A stretch of 64,000 nt of DNA, from NCBI GenBank assembly GCA_024231905.1, contig JAAEQC010000102.1, forward strand, positions 1-64,000, in the 5' to 3' direction. The notes under the pieces are model-generated. The model had not been told where the DNA came from and did no database searches. It saw nothing but the letters and a program-made list of their open reading frames with translations. Shown here in pieces: positions 8,962 through 17,648 of this stretch (the first letter of the stretch is position 1; each line of letters opens with the position of its first letter). The translations under genes and the position numbers were made by a program. This stretch comes from a bacterium. Lineage in GTDB: Bacteria > Krumholzibacteriota > Krumholzibacteriia > LZORAL124-64-63.

Positions 8962-9000
8962 TATGATCCACCCTCTCAGGGAGATTCCACAATCTCCCTG
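8962..9000 (+). promoter_or_regulatory. -10 box and perfect inverted repeat upstream of the POT transporter
   Basis: TATGAT (8962-8967) is a good -10 hexamer; the matching -35 (TGGCCC, 8939-8944) is poor. A start point near 8974 would place the perfect 10-bp inverted repeat CAGGGAGATT-CCAC-AATCTCCCTG (8977-9000) at the very 5' end of the transcript. It may be an operator at +1 or a 5' stabilising hairpin. No T-run follows, so it is not a standard terminator. Confidence 0.5.
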
Positions 9001-9048
9001 ATCCGTTTGCCTACTACCGCGCGTTATTTCCCTTTCCGGAGGCGTTCC

Positions 9049-10965
9049 ATGCAGAAAGGCCACCCCAGGGGACTGAAACCCCTGTTCCTCACCGAGATGT
9101 GGGAGCGTCTGGGCTTCTACCTGATGCTCGGCATCCTGCTCCTCTATATCACGGACACCGAACGCGGCGGTCTCGGCTTCACGACACGCACGGCGGCCGA
9201 GATCTACGGCACCTACCTGGCGTTCGTCTACTTCACGCCGTTCCTGGGCGGCATGATCGCCGACCGTTTCCTGGGCTTCCGCCGCTCAGTGTTCATCGGT
9301 GGCATCCTGATGGCGGCCGGCTACTTCGCCCTGGGGATCCGCAGCCTGCCGACCTTCTACGCCGGACTCACGCTGCTCTGCCTGGGCAACGGGCTGTTCA
9401 AGCCGAATATCTCGGCCATGGTGGGCAACCTCTATGCCCCGGATGACCCGCGGCGCGACTCGGGCTTCAACATCTTCTACATGGGCATCAACATCGGCGC
9501 CTCCCTGTCGGCCATCCTTTCGGTGCCGCTGCGGAATCTCTGGTCGTTCAACATGGCCTTCGCCGCGGCCGGTGTGGGCCTGCTCATCGGCACCGCCATC
9601 CTGGTGGTCAACTGGAAGAAGCTGGCCAAGGCCGATCGCCAGTCCGAACGCAGCGACGAGGACATCTCCTTCAAGCAGGTGATGCTGACGATTCTCGTGC
9701 CGGCCTTCATCTTCGGCGTGGCGGGCTACTTCATCGGTGAGAAGATCCCCTTCATCATGAACACCCTGGGGCCGGTGACCTTCGGCTTCATCGTGGGCAT
9801 GATCCCGGTGATGGTGTACTTCGGGCTGATCGTCAAGCGGGCCGGACCGGAGGAACGTCCGGGCCTGGCCGCCCTCATCCCGGTCTTCATCGCCGGCGGC
9901 GCCTTCTTCATGGTGCTGCACCTGAGCGGCGGTCTGATGACCGTGTTCGCCGAGCGCAACACCGACCGCCGGGCCGAGTGGATTCCGACCGCCACGGAGT
10001 TCTACGCCCAGAAGGCCATGCCTTCGTACTACGGCAACGCCGGGACCAACCTGCCTCGGCCGGACGAACGGGTCCTGATCGCCGTCGACGACGCGGGCGA
10101 GGCCATGTTCGGCGCACGGATCCTGACGATGGAACTGCATGACCAGCTGGTCGCCGATCCCGCCGTCACGGTCCAGGACGTGGATACCTACGAGGTGGAT
10201 GACGGGGACATGTTCCTGATCTGCAAGGTCTACGGCGACGACAACGTGAACATCACCACCGAGAGTGACGCTCACGGGGTTTCGACGACCTCGGTCCGGG
10301 CGACCGACGGGGCCGAGTTGCTGGACGAGGTCCTGCTCACCAGGGCCATCGACGGATCCCATGTGCCCGTGGTCCTGGTCTCCGACGGAACCCGCACCGC
10401 GGTCTTCGCCAACACGGACGCCGAGACGCCGACCCTGGCTCCCGGCACCTGGGTGCGCCTGATCAACGCCGAGATGCTGACCGGCCTGCTCAATCCTGTC
10501 TTCGTGGTGATCATGACGCCGGTGATTGTCTTCTTCTTCGGCTGGATGGCCACTCGCGGACGCGCCGTGACCACTGCCCGCAAGATCTTCCTGGGCATGG
10601 TGATCACCACTGTGGCCCTGTTGATCATGGCCGTGGGCGCGAGCCTGGGCAAGGACGGTGCGGCCAAGACCTCCATGATATGGATGGTGATCTACTACCT
10701 GGTGATCACCTGCGGCGAGCTCTGCCTGTCGCCCATGGGTCTCAGCCTGGTGACCAAGCTTTCGCCCAAGCGCCTGGTGGGCCTGATGATGGGCGGCTGG
10801 TTCCTCAGCACGTCCATCGGCAACAAGCTCTCCGGCTTCATCAGCGGCCTGGAGCCGGGCACCACCATGTTCGTGGTGCTGGCCGTGGCCATTCTCGGTG
10901 TGGCGGGCTTCATCTTCGCCATGCTGCCGAGGCTTGACCGGGCCATCAAGAAGTACGGCGCCTAG
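9049..10965 (+). CDS. POT/PTR-family proton-dependent oligopeptide transporter with large inserted domain
   Basis: 638 residues from the ATG at 9049 (CCGGAGG box 6 bp upstream). The N-terminus carries a version of the ExxER proton-coupling motif (EMWERLGFYLMLG), then the PTR signatures GGMIADRFLGFRRSVFIGG and FYMGINIGASLSAILSVPL. Late helices include WMVIYYLVITCGELCLSPMGL. Members import di- and tripeptides with protons. The odd part is ~165 residues (about 305-470) between helices 7 and 8, predicted to be outside the membrane and rich in Asp, Thr and Val, where bacterial POT proteins normally have a short loop. Otherwise the transporter core looks intact. Confidence 0.85.
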   Translation: MQKGHPRGLKPLFLTEMWERLGFYLMLGILLLYITDTERGGLGFTTRTAAEIYGTYLAFVYFTPFLGGMIADRFLGFRRSVFIGGILMAAGYFALGIRSLPTFYAGLTLLCLGNGLFKPNISAMVGNLYAPDDPRRDSGFNIFYMGINIGASLSAILSVPLRNLWSFNMAFAAAGVGLLIGTAILVVNWKKLAKADRQSERSDEDISFKQVMLTILVPAFIFGVAGYFIGEKIPFIMNTLGPVTFGFIVGMIPVMVYFGLIVKRAGPEERPGLAALIPVFIAGGAFFMVLHLSGGLMTVFAERNTDRRAEWIPTATEFYAQKAMPSYYGNAGTNLPRPDERVLIAVDDAGEAMFGARILTMELHDQLVADPAVTVQDVDTYEVDDGDMFLICKVYGDDNVNITTESDAHGVSTTSVRATDGAELLDEVLLTRAIDGSHVPVVLVSDGTRTAVFANTDAETPTLAPGTWVRLINAEMLTGLLNPVFVVIMTPVIVFFFGWMATRGRAVTTARKIFLGMVITTVALLIMAVGASLGKDGAAKTSMIWMVIYYLVITCGELCLSPMGLSLVTKLSPKRLVGLMMGGWFLSTSIGNKLSGFISGLEPGTTMFVVLAVAILGVAGFIFAMLPRLDRAIKKYGA

Positions 10966-11088
10966 GCGCCCGACCGTACGACGGCGGTCCGCGCCCTGGG
11001 GGGTACGGGCCGCCGTTGTCGTAATGCCGGACCGTCCTTACCTTGGTTGTTCCGTCGCCGGCCCTCTACGCTATCCAAGGATGAGAAC

Positions 11089-11964
11089 TTGAAGCGCATC
11101 GTTACCATCTGGCTACTCACCTTCGTCCTGACCGTCGCCTTCCTGGTCTGGCAGAAGGTCAGTGGGCCCACCTACGAGAAGACCGGCCAGTTCGACGTGG
11201 GCACCGGAGCCATGGACTACGAGTTGCTGCGCACCCACAGCATCACCGGGGACCTGCCCGTGACCATCGTCGTGGCCGAGGCCGGCAGCCCGGATCCGGG
11301 CATCCAGGGAACCGTCATCTGGCGGCGCTACCCCACGGACGAGCCCTGGCAACGCCTGCCCATGCGCTACGAGGACGGACTCCTGAAGGCCGAACTGCCG
11401 CGCCAGCCCATGGCCGGCAAGCTCGAATACGAAGTGGAACTGGTCCACGGCCAGGTCAAAGAGCTCATCCCGGGCCGCGAGGCGGCGGTGGCCCGCTTCA
11501 AGGGCGACGTGCCCGGCCTCGTCCTCGTCTTCCACGTGACCTGCATGGTGCTGGGCATGCTGTTCTCCACCGGGGCCGGCCTGGACGCCCTCACGGGTGG
11601 ATCTGCGTCGCTGAAACCTCTTTCCCGTGTGACCTTCGCCTTCCTGCTGCTGGGCGGGCTCATCCTGGGCCCGGTGGTCCAGAAGTACGCCTTCGACGCC
11701 TACTGGACCGGCTGGCCCCTGGGCGAGGACTGGACCGACAACAAGCTGGCCGTGGGCGCGCTGGTCTGGGCCCTGGCCATGTGGCGCACGAGCCGGGCCG
11801 AACCGGGCCGTCCGGCGGGGAAGTGGTGGGTCGTGGCGGCCATGGTGACGATCCTCATCATCTACTCCATTCCCCACAGCATCCACGGTTCGACCTTCGA
11901 CTACGAGACGGGAGAGCACATCCAGGCCTACGCGAGCTGGAGCCGGGCCCTGCTGCCGGGCTGA
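11089..11964 (+). CDS. Membrane protein of unknown function
   Basis: 291 residues from a TTG at 11089 with AAGGATGAG just upstream; another in-frame TTG lies at 11047 but has no good ribosome site. The chain has one N-terminal helix (IVTIWLLTFVLTVAFLVW) and a ~125-residue beta-rich soluble segment with Ig-like spacing (IQGTVIWRRYPTDEPWQRLPM, LEYEVELVHGQV). Four more helices follow (LVLVFHVTCMVLGMLF, FAFLLLGGLILGPVVQ, KLAVGALVWALAMW, WWVVAAMVTILIIYSIPHSIHG). The Tyr/His-rich ends could bind metal or haem, but this is speculation. No family was recognised. Confidence 0.65.
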   Translation: MKRIVTIWLLTFVLTVAFLVWQKVSGPTYEKTGQFDVGTGAMDYELLRTHSITGDLPVTIVVAEAGSPDPGIQGTVIWRRYPTDEPWQRLPMRYEDGLLKAELPRQPMAGKLEYEVELVHGQVKELIPGREAAVARFKGDVPGLVLVFHVTCMVLGMLFSTGAGLDALTGGSASLKPLSRVTFAFLLLGGLILGPVVQKYAFDAYWTGWPLGEDWTDNKLAVGALVWALAMWRTSRAEPGRPAGKWWVVAAMVTILIIYSIPHSIHGSTFDYETGEHIQAYASWSRALLPG

Positions 11965-11975
11965 CGGGGCCGGGG

Positions 11976-12296
11976 CTACTCCTCGGGCACGCAGATCTCC
12001 CCTTTGACCGCCGCCTGGAGCGTCCGCCCCAGCTCCACCGCGATCACCAGCGTCGCCACCGCCGTCATCACCAGCGCCGCGTAACGTTACGCCGGCGCGC
12101 CGGTCTGCCCGTGCGTGAGGTAGAGCGACAGGGTGAAGGCGTCCAGGGGGAAGGTGGAAGCCCACCAGGAGACGAAGAAGGGCGTGCGCTGGAAGACGTC
12201 GGCCATGGTCAGCAGCAGCAGGGTCACGAAGACACCGAAGTTGAACAGCACCTGGGCGAAGGGATCGACCGCGCCGGTGAGCTTCACGTAGGCGAT
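11976..12296 (-). pseudogene. Remnant of a TDT/SLAC1 (TehA)-family transporter
   Basis: Reading the minus strand, IAYVKLTGAVDPFAQVLFN and FFVSWWASTFPLDAFTLSL match the last third of tellurite-resistance/dicarboxylate transporter family proteins, which normally have ten helices and over 300 residues. The first ~200 residues are missing: the upstream neighbour's stop codon lies only ~34 bp before homology starts. An in-frame TAA (12087-12089) then breaks the remainder. After it the same frame continues without a shift (YAALVMTAVATLVIAVELG) to a natural-looking TAG at 11976-11978. The TAA lies in a 10-bp palindrome, GTAACGTTAC (12081-12090). Truncation plus nonsense codon makes function very unlikely. 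Confidence 0.75.
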
Positions 12297-12329
12297 GCTA
12301 GTTGGCGGACTCGGCCATGGCGTCTCCGA

Positions 12330-14525
12330 TCAGCGCAGGGCGCCCAGGAGGTTGGAGTAGTCGTCGGTCCACACCCGGCCGGCGAGGACGGGAATATTCT
12401 CGCCGCGGGTGACGGCCAGTTCGCCCTCGCGGACCAGGGGCCGCATGAGGGTGGCGAGTTCCCGTGCGAAATCCTCGTCACGGTAGAGGATCATCCACTC
12501 GGACCGGTTGGAGATATCGCAATCCACCCCGGGGGCGTCGGTGAAGTCGCGCCGCTCGTTGACGGCCTGGACGCAGCGGAAGCCCCGGTCGTCGGCCACG
12601 CGCTTGATCACCGGCGCCAGGTCGATGGACTTGTTGGAGACGTGGACCGCCAGCACACCGTCCGTCCGCAGGTGGTCGGCGTAGAGTTGCACGGCCTCGC
12701 GGGTGAGCAGGTGAACGGGGATGGCGCCGCTGGTGAAGGCGTCGAGCACCAGTACGTCGAAGGTGCCGCCGGCGGGAGCGGAGGCCAGCTCCCGAGCCAG
12801 TTGCAGGCGGCCGTCGCCCGTGACCACGGTCCAGTCCGCTTGGCAGTCGGCCAGATAGGTGAAGCGCAGGTCCGGATCGCCGTAGGTGCGGGTGGCCAGC
12901 TCCTGCACCGCCGGATTGATCTCGTAGAAACGGTAGGTGTCGCCCGCGCGGCCGTAGGCGGCCAGGGTGCCCACGCCCAGTCCCACTACGCCCACCTTCA
13001 GCCCGCGGTCCTGGCCGTGGAGTTCCTGGTAGGCGGTGAGGGCCAGGCCCACGCCGGTGAAGGGGCTGTAGTAGGTGGTGGGCAGGGGCCGGTAGGACTC
13101 CTTGAGGTACTGGGCGCCGTGCTTGGTGGCGCCGTGCTTCATGATCAGGCGGCGGTGGCGGTCCGTATCACCGTCCAGCAGGTGGGCGCTGATGGTGCCG
13201 AAGAAATTGCGGTGGGTGTGGAGGGCGTCGCCGGCGAGGTCGGCGGCCTGCCGGGTCGCCAGGATCCCCATGAGGACCGTGAAGAGGATTCCGATGGCCA
13301 GACCCGCCCGCGGTCCCCGGCTCTGCAACCGGCGGCCCGTCTCGCGCAGACGCGTTGCCAGGAACAGCGCCGGCACCGCCACCAGGGCCAGGTGCAACTC
13401 GCCGGCCGCCGGGAGCACCGCGGGCGCCACGGCGCCCACCAGGATGCCGCCGGCCATGCCCCCCGCCGCCACCAGGAGGTAGAACTCGGTGAGGTATTCC
13501 GCGTCCGGCCGCAGGCGGAAGAGCTCGCCGTGGCAGGTGGTCGTCACCAGCAGCACACCGGCGCCGAAGAGGCCGATCTGCGCCCAGGCTGAGAAAGCGA
13601 GGTCGAGGCCGAGTCCCACGAACTGGCCGGGGGTGACGGCCCATACGACCAGCAGAGCCAGCGCCGTCAGGGGAGAGAGGACACGGCGGGAGTAGAAGCG
13701 CTCGCCGGCGAAGGTGATGATGAAGGACACCAGGTACGCGGCCAGGGGCACGATCCACAGCAAGGGCAGGGTGGCGATGTTCTCGGTGAGTTGCAGGGTG
13801 ACGGCCATGAAGCTCACGACGCCCAGCAGGGACCAGCCCAACCAGAAGGCGCGGCGGCCGGGGGTGGGACGCTCGGCGCTTCGCTCTGTCGCCGTCTGGC
13901 CAGGCGGGGCCGGTTCCCGGCGTCCCGAGAGGATGGTCAACACCGCCAGCAACGCCACCAGCAACACGTAACCGCCGGACCACAACCAGGCTTGCCGCTC
14001 GCCGCCCCACAGCCGCTCCACCACCAGGGGATAGGCGGCCAGGGCCAGCACCGAACCCGTGTTGGAAGTGGCGAAGAGGGCGAAGGGCGATCGCCCCGGG
14101 TGGGCGGCAGCGAACCAACTCTGGAGCAGGGGGCCGGTGCCGGCCAGCAGCAGGAACGGCGCGCCGACGGTGGCTGCCAGCATGCCCACGATGAGCCAGG
14201 TGGGATCTTCGCCGCCCCGGGGTTGCCAGGTTTCGGCCGGGATGATGGGCAGGGCGACGGCCGCCGCCAGCACCAGGATCGCGTGCAGACGGAAGGGCCA
14301 GGCGCCCGGCAGGAAGCGCCGGGCCAGGTGGGCGTAGGCGTAGCCCGCGAAGAGGGTCGTCTGGAAGAAGAGCAGGGCTGTGGTCCACACGGCGGGCGAG
14401 CCCCCGTGCCAGGGCAGGATGGTGCGCGAGAGCAAGGGCTGCACCAGGAAGATCAGGAAGCTGCTGACGAAGATCGTCGCCGCGAAGAGCGGGGCCGGCG
14501 GGCCGGAGATGCGCGGTCCGGCCAT
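12330..14525 (-). CDS. Membrane-bound spermidine-synthase-like protein
   Basis: 731 residues. Residues ~1-430 hold about a dozen helices (QPLLSRTILPWHGGSPAVWTT is a characteristic early segment). The C-terminal ~260 residues form an aminopropyltransferase/methyltransferase fold: glycine loop VGVVGLGVGTLAAY, acidic YEINP, TGDGRLQLA, and LVLDAFTSGAIPVHLL. Such fusions are annotated as fused MFS/spermidine synthase; the soluble part should bind S-adenosylmethionine-type nucleotides. Actual spermidine synthesis is doubtful because the reaction has rarely been shown for membrane forms. The ATG is 3 bp after the stop of the M2-like gene, so the two are surely translated together. Confidence 0.78.
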   Translation of the reverse strand: MAGPRISGPPAPLFAATIFVSSFLIFLVQPLLSRTILPWHGGSPAVWTTALLFFQTTLFAGYAYAHLARRFLPGAWPFRLHAILVLAAAVALPIIPAETWQPRGGEDPTWLIVGMLAATVGAPFLLLAGTGPLLQSWFAAAHPGRSPFALFATSNTGSVLALAAYPLVVERLWGGERQAWLWSGGYVLLVALLAVLTILSGRREPAPPGQTATERSAERPTPGRRAFWLGWSLLGVVSFMAVTLQLTENIATLPLLWIVPLAAYLVSFIITFAGERFYSRRVLSPLTALALLVVWAVTPGQFVGLGLDLAFSAWAQIGLFGAGVLLVTTTCHGELFRLRPDAEYLTEFYLLVAAGGMAGGILVGAVAPAVLPAAGELHLALVAVPALFLATRLRETGRRLQSRGPRAGLAIGILFTVLMGILATRQAADLAGDALHTHRNFFGTISAHLLDGDTDRHRRLIMKHGATKHGAQYLKESYRPLPTTYYSPFTGVGLALTAYQELHGQDRGLKVGVVGLGVGTLAAYGRAGDTYRFYEINPAVQELATRTYGDPDLRFTYLADCQADWTVVTGDGRLQLARELASAPAGGTFDVLVLDAFTSGAIPVHLLTREAVQLYADHLRTDGVLAVHVSNKSIDLAPVIKRVADDRGFRCVQAVNERRDFTDAPGVDCDISNRSEWMILYRDEDFARELATLMRPLVREGELAVTRGENIPVLAGRVWTDDYSNLLGALR

Positions 14526-14528
14526 GGC

Positions 14529-16400
14529 TCAGAACCCCGCGCTGCGGCCCGCGTTTTCCCGCTCGAGCCAGGTCATCAACGGTGCGTAGTACTCGACGAG
14601 GGCGGCGGCGGAAATCTCTTCCCCCGTGGCCCGGCGCAACACGTCGGCCCCGTCGGCCGTGGCGCCCAGGGCCATGAACGAATGGAGGAATTCGCCCGCT
14701 TGCCGGCTGCCGAACCAGTTGGCCGCGTGGACGTCCTGGTGCAGGATGGCGCCGCACACGTAGCGGTGCAGCTGGTGCGCCACGACCGTCGCCAAGGCCG
14801 CCTCGTGGCCTCGGGCCGGGGACGTGAGCACTTCCGGGACCGCCGCTGCGTCGCCGTGCTGTTCGCCGCGCAGGTAGGGCGCCTCGATGCCCTGCCAGCG
14901 GGCGGCGTGCTCCCACCAGCGGGCGTTGAGCAGCCGGGCGGGCAGGTCTGCCTCGTAGAGGTCGTGCTCGAAGTGGGCCACGGTGCCGCAGAGGTAGGGG
15001 ATGGCCACCACCGGACCGGTCAGGGCCTCGACCAGGAGCCGCCGCACGTCTACGGGCGCGTCGTCGGTCGCTGCCAGCAGGCCCATCTGCACGAGATAGG
15101 ACCGGCGGCCGGCGGCCAGGGCGGCCAGGTCGCCCACGGCGGCGCCGAAGGTCCGGTCCGGCGGGATGCGCAGCAGGGGCGGCACCCGCGGCGTGCTCGC
15201 CGCTCGCAGGTGGTAGGTGCGGCCCAGCACGGCGTGGGCCGTGCGGAAGCCCGCGAAGTCCGGGTCCAGGTGGGCCAGGACCCGCAGGTCCTCGTCCAGG
15301 TCCAGGTGCAGGACCCGCGGCGGACCGGCGGTCCCGCTGAAGCGGCTGCGCTCCCAGAACTCGGACGTGAGCGGATCGAAGCCCAGGGAGAGGAAGAATC
15401 CGGCTCCCTGGTCCACGATCCAGGTGGGTTCGACACCCGTGAAATCGGGCCCGCCGGGTGCCTGGGCCACGCCGGGCCAGCGGGCGCCCTGCAGGTCGTC
15501 CAGCCAGTGGACGGGCAGGCGGGCCGGCACTTCCTGGCCATAGCGGCCGGCCAACTCGTGGCGTGTCCAGATGTGGAGCTGGCGATACAGGGGCATGACC
15601 TCGTCGAGAATCCCGTCCAGCAGGCGCAGCAGTTCGGCACTGGTCAGGCCCAGGTCGTCGGCCTGGAGGGCGAACCAGGAGGAGTAGCCCATCTCGCGGG
15701 CGTTGGCGTTGCGCAGATCACGCAGGTCGGCCAGCAGGGGTTCGGCCTCGCGGCCCACGTCCACGCCCGCTTCCCAGGCGGCCTGGCGGGCGTCGGTGTC
15801 GCGGCCGGCGGCCAGGTGGTGTCGGATCTCTTCGGCGGTGGCGCGCCGCGGAGGCGCCTCGGGCAGGCGTAGCAGGGCCCGGTGGCCGGCGAGGGTGTCG
15901 GCCAGGACCCGCTCGGCGGCGATGGTTCGGGCCACGTTTTCCGGACGGGTGGCCGGCAGTTCAGCGGCCAGGCGCCAGGCGGCGCCCAGGCGGCGGTCCT
16001 GCAGGGAGGTCAGGTCGTCCCGGGTGCGGAAGCGGCGCAGTTGGCCGATGACCGTACGGCTGCCCGTGAAGTCGGCCAGGGTACGGCGGGCTGCCTCCAG
16101 GTTCGAGGCGGGGGCGGCCGAGTCTGTGGCCGAGGCCCAGGTGGCCTGCATGAGATCGTCGTGGAGGGTCCGGTAGCGGACGTCGTAGGCCGTGAGGAAT
16201 GAGTCCACGTCCGCCGGACCGGACTCGGGCTCGCCCAGGACCGGCAGGGGCACTTGGAATTGCGATGCGGCGGCCGGCGTTTCGAGCGCCGCGGCTTCGA
16301 CCGTACGTTCGGTGGACGTTCGCTGGCCCACCCACCAGACGACCATCAGGCCGCCGGCCAGCAGGAACATGCCCAGCCCGGCGATGACACGGATGTTCAT
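14529..16400 (-). CDS. M2-family (ACE-like) peptidase homologue lacking its zinc ligands
   Basis: 623 residues from the ATG at 16400 (GGAGGAGC box); an N-terminal anchor helix (IAGLGMFLLAGGLMVVWWVG) is followed by an exported domain. Similarity to angiotensin-converting-enzyme-type M2 peptidases is clear from ARWWEHAARWQGIEAPYLRGE and FGAAVGDLAALA. Where M2 enzymes have HEMGH, this protein has HAVLG (H389, A390, G393). The third zinc ligand, Glu of HEAIGD, is A420. It therefore cannot bind catalytic zinc in the usual way and is probably a binding or scaffold protein. The chain is full length with no frameshift, so it is not simply decayed. The spermidine-synthase-like gene follows by 3 bp. 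Confidence 0.72.
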   Translation of the reverse strand: MNIRVIAGLGMFLLAGGLMVVWWVGQRTSTERTVEAAALETPAAASQFQVPLPVLGEPESGPADVDSFLTAYDVRYRTLHDDLMQATWASATDSAAPASNLEAARRTLADFTGSRTVIGQLRRFRTRDDLTSLQDRRLGAAWRLAAELPATRPENVARTIAAERVLADTLAGHRALLRLPEAPPRRATAEEIRHHLAAGRDTDARQAAWEAGVDVGREAEPLLADLRDLRNANAREMGYSSWFALQADDLGLTSAELLRLLDGILDEVMPLYRQLHIWTRHELAGRYGQEVPARLPVHWLDDLQGARWPGVAQAPGGPDFTGVEPTWIVDQGAGFFLSLGFDPLTSEFWERSRFSGTAGPPRVLHLDLDEDLRVLAHLDPDFAGFRTAHAVLGRTYHLRAASTPRVPPLLRIPPDRTFGAAVGDLAALAAGRRSYLVQMGLLAATDDAPVDVRRLLVEALTGPVVAIPYLCGTVAHFEHDLYEADLPARLLNARWWEHAARWQGIEAPYLRGEQHGDAAAVPEVLTSPARGHEAALATVVAHQLHRYVCGAILHQDVHAANWFGSRQAGEFLHSFMALGATADGADVLRRATGEEISAAALVEYYAPLMTWLERENAGRSAGF

Positions 16401-16555
16401 GTTGCTCCTCCAGGGCGGCCGGACGCGGCCACCTCGAGGGAACTTTGCCATACGGGAGGCTGGTCGGGAAGGGCGGATCGGGGGGAAGGCGCGATCGGAT
16501 CTTGGCACCGGAGGCGACGGGTGGCATGGTCGTGACCTATCACAAGGAGAGCGTC

Positions 16556-16696
16556 ATGGACCAGAAGCCGGACCGACCCATCTCCCGCCTGCGCCGCGAC
16601 CATCACCGGCGGCCGCTGTGGTTGTGGGTGCTCGGGCTGGTGGCCGTGGTCGCGGTGATGATTCTGTTGCCGAGATTACTGGATCGGTTGGAGTGA
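16556..16696 (+). CDS. Small single-helix membrane protein (46 aa)
   Basis: The ATG at 16556 has an AAGGAG box 7 bp upstream. A basic, His-rich N-terminus (RLRRDHHRRPLW) is followed by one helix (LWVLGLVAVVAVMILLP) and a short tail. Positive residues before the helix suggest the N-terminus stays in the cytoplasm. It is an orphan small protein, divergent from the M2-like gene. Function is unknown; the good ribosome site and helix are the main support. Confidence 0.5.
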   Translation: MDQKPDRPISRLRRDHHRRPLWLWVLGLVAVVAVMILLPRLLDRLE

Positions 16697-16700
16697 TCAC

Positions 16701-16740
16701 CGGGGGCTAAGAACAGAGCCCCGAGTCCCGGGACCCGGGG
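16701..16740. terminator. Bidirectional terminator-like stems between convergent genes
   Basis: Two adjacent stems lie between the small membrane gene and mqnD: GGGGCT with AGCCCC around an 8-nt loop (16702-16721), and CCCCG-a-GTCCC / GGGAC-c-CGGGG (16719-16740). They share a few bases and could be alternatives. A poor T-run on either side makes efficiency uncertain. Confidence 0.42.
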
Positions 16741-16766
16741 CAATTCTCATTCCAAAGACCGCAATA

Positions 16767-17612
16767 TCAATCCACGAATTCCAGCGCCGCCACCGCCGGG
16801 ATGATCCCCGCCGCGTGGCCCCGGTCCAGGAGTTCGCGGATGGCTGCCCGGCCGTGGTCGCCGTAGTCCAGGGTCCAGTCGTTCACGTACATGCCCACGA
16901 ATTCGTCGGCCAGTTCGACGCCCATGTCCCGGGCCCAGCCCAGGGCGTAGTCCAGGGCGGCGGCGCGGTTGTCCAGGGAGTAGCGAATGGAGGCGGTGAG
17001 GATGTCGCTGATGTCCTTCATCTTCTCGCCGTGCTTCTTGTGGATGGCGTTGCCGCCCAGGGGCAGGGGCCACTCGGTGTGGCCGGTGGTCTCCCACCAC
17101 CACTTGCCCAGGTTCAGGCATTCGACGAGGCCCGCTTCGGCGTAGGTGAGCTGGCCCTCATGGATGATGAGTCCGGCCTGGAATTCGCCGGAGACCACGC
17201 GCTGGATGATCTCGTCGAAGGGCACGACCACCGCCTCGAAATCGCCGATGGCCAGGCGCAACTCCAGGTAGGCCGACGTCATCAGGCCGGGTACGGCGAT
17301 CTTCACGCCAGTCAGGTCCGCCGGGGCGATCATCTCCTTGGCCACCACCACGGGGCCGTAGCCGAAGCCCATGCTCGCGCCCGCGGGCAGCAGGGCGTAC
17401 TTGTCCAGCACGTAGGCGTAGGCGTGGATGCTGATGGCGGTGATGTCCAGTTCGCCCCTGGTGGCGCGCTCGTTGAGAGCCTGGATGTCTTCCATCACGT
17501 GGGTGAAGCGGTAAGGACCGGTGTCCAGCTTGTCCTTGGCCAGGCCGTAGAACATGAAGGCATCGTCGGGGTCGGGGCTGTGGCCCAGGGTCAGTTCGAT
17601 GGTGCCGGACAT
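16767..17612 (-). CDS. mqnD: 1,4-dihydroxy-6-naphthoate synthase (menaquinone, futalosine pathway)
   Basis: 281 residues, normal length. The N-terminal GHSPDPDDAFMFYGLA is the MqnD hallmark. Periplasmic-binding-protein-like features follow (THVMEDIQALNERA, DITAISIHAYAYV, GYGPVVVAKE, IIHEGQLTY, EWPLPLGGNAIHKK). MqnD converts cyclic dehypoxanthine futalosine to 1,4-dihydroxy-6-naphthoate in the alternative menaquinone pathway. No other mqn gene is in view. The ATG follows GAGGAGG at a 5-bp distance. It implies menaquinone-based respiration in this organism. Confidence 0.9.
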   Translation of the reverse strand: MSGTIELTLGHSPDPDDAFMFYGLAKDKLDTGPYRFTHVMEDIQALNERATRGELDITAISIHAYAYVLDKYALLPAGASMGFGYGPVVVAKEMIAPADLTGVKIAVPGLMTSAYLELRLAIGDFEAVVVPFDEIIQRVVSGEFQAGLIIHEGQLTYAEAGLVECLNLGKWWWETTGHTEWPLPLGGNAIHKKHGEKMKDISDILTASIRYSLDNRAAALDYALGWARDMGVELADEFVGMYVNDWTLDYGDHGRAAIRELLDRGHAAGIIPAVAALEFVD

Positions 17613-17648
17613 GGGTCCTCCTCGGGATCCTCGGGTTTCCAGGGGCCG

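Noticed and set aside
10978..11022. Inverted repeat ACGGCGG / CCGCCGT after the POT gene as a terminator
   Set aside because: The loop is 22 nt with bulges and no T-run follows, so terminator function could not be supported.
11781..15872. Long plus-strand frames over the spermidine-synthase-like and M2-like genes
   Set aside because: Low-complexity Gly/Gln/Arg/His composition, typical of antisense shadows; the minus-strand genes show clear family motifs.
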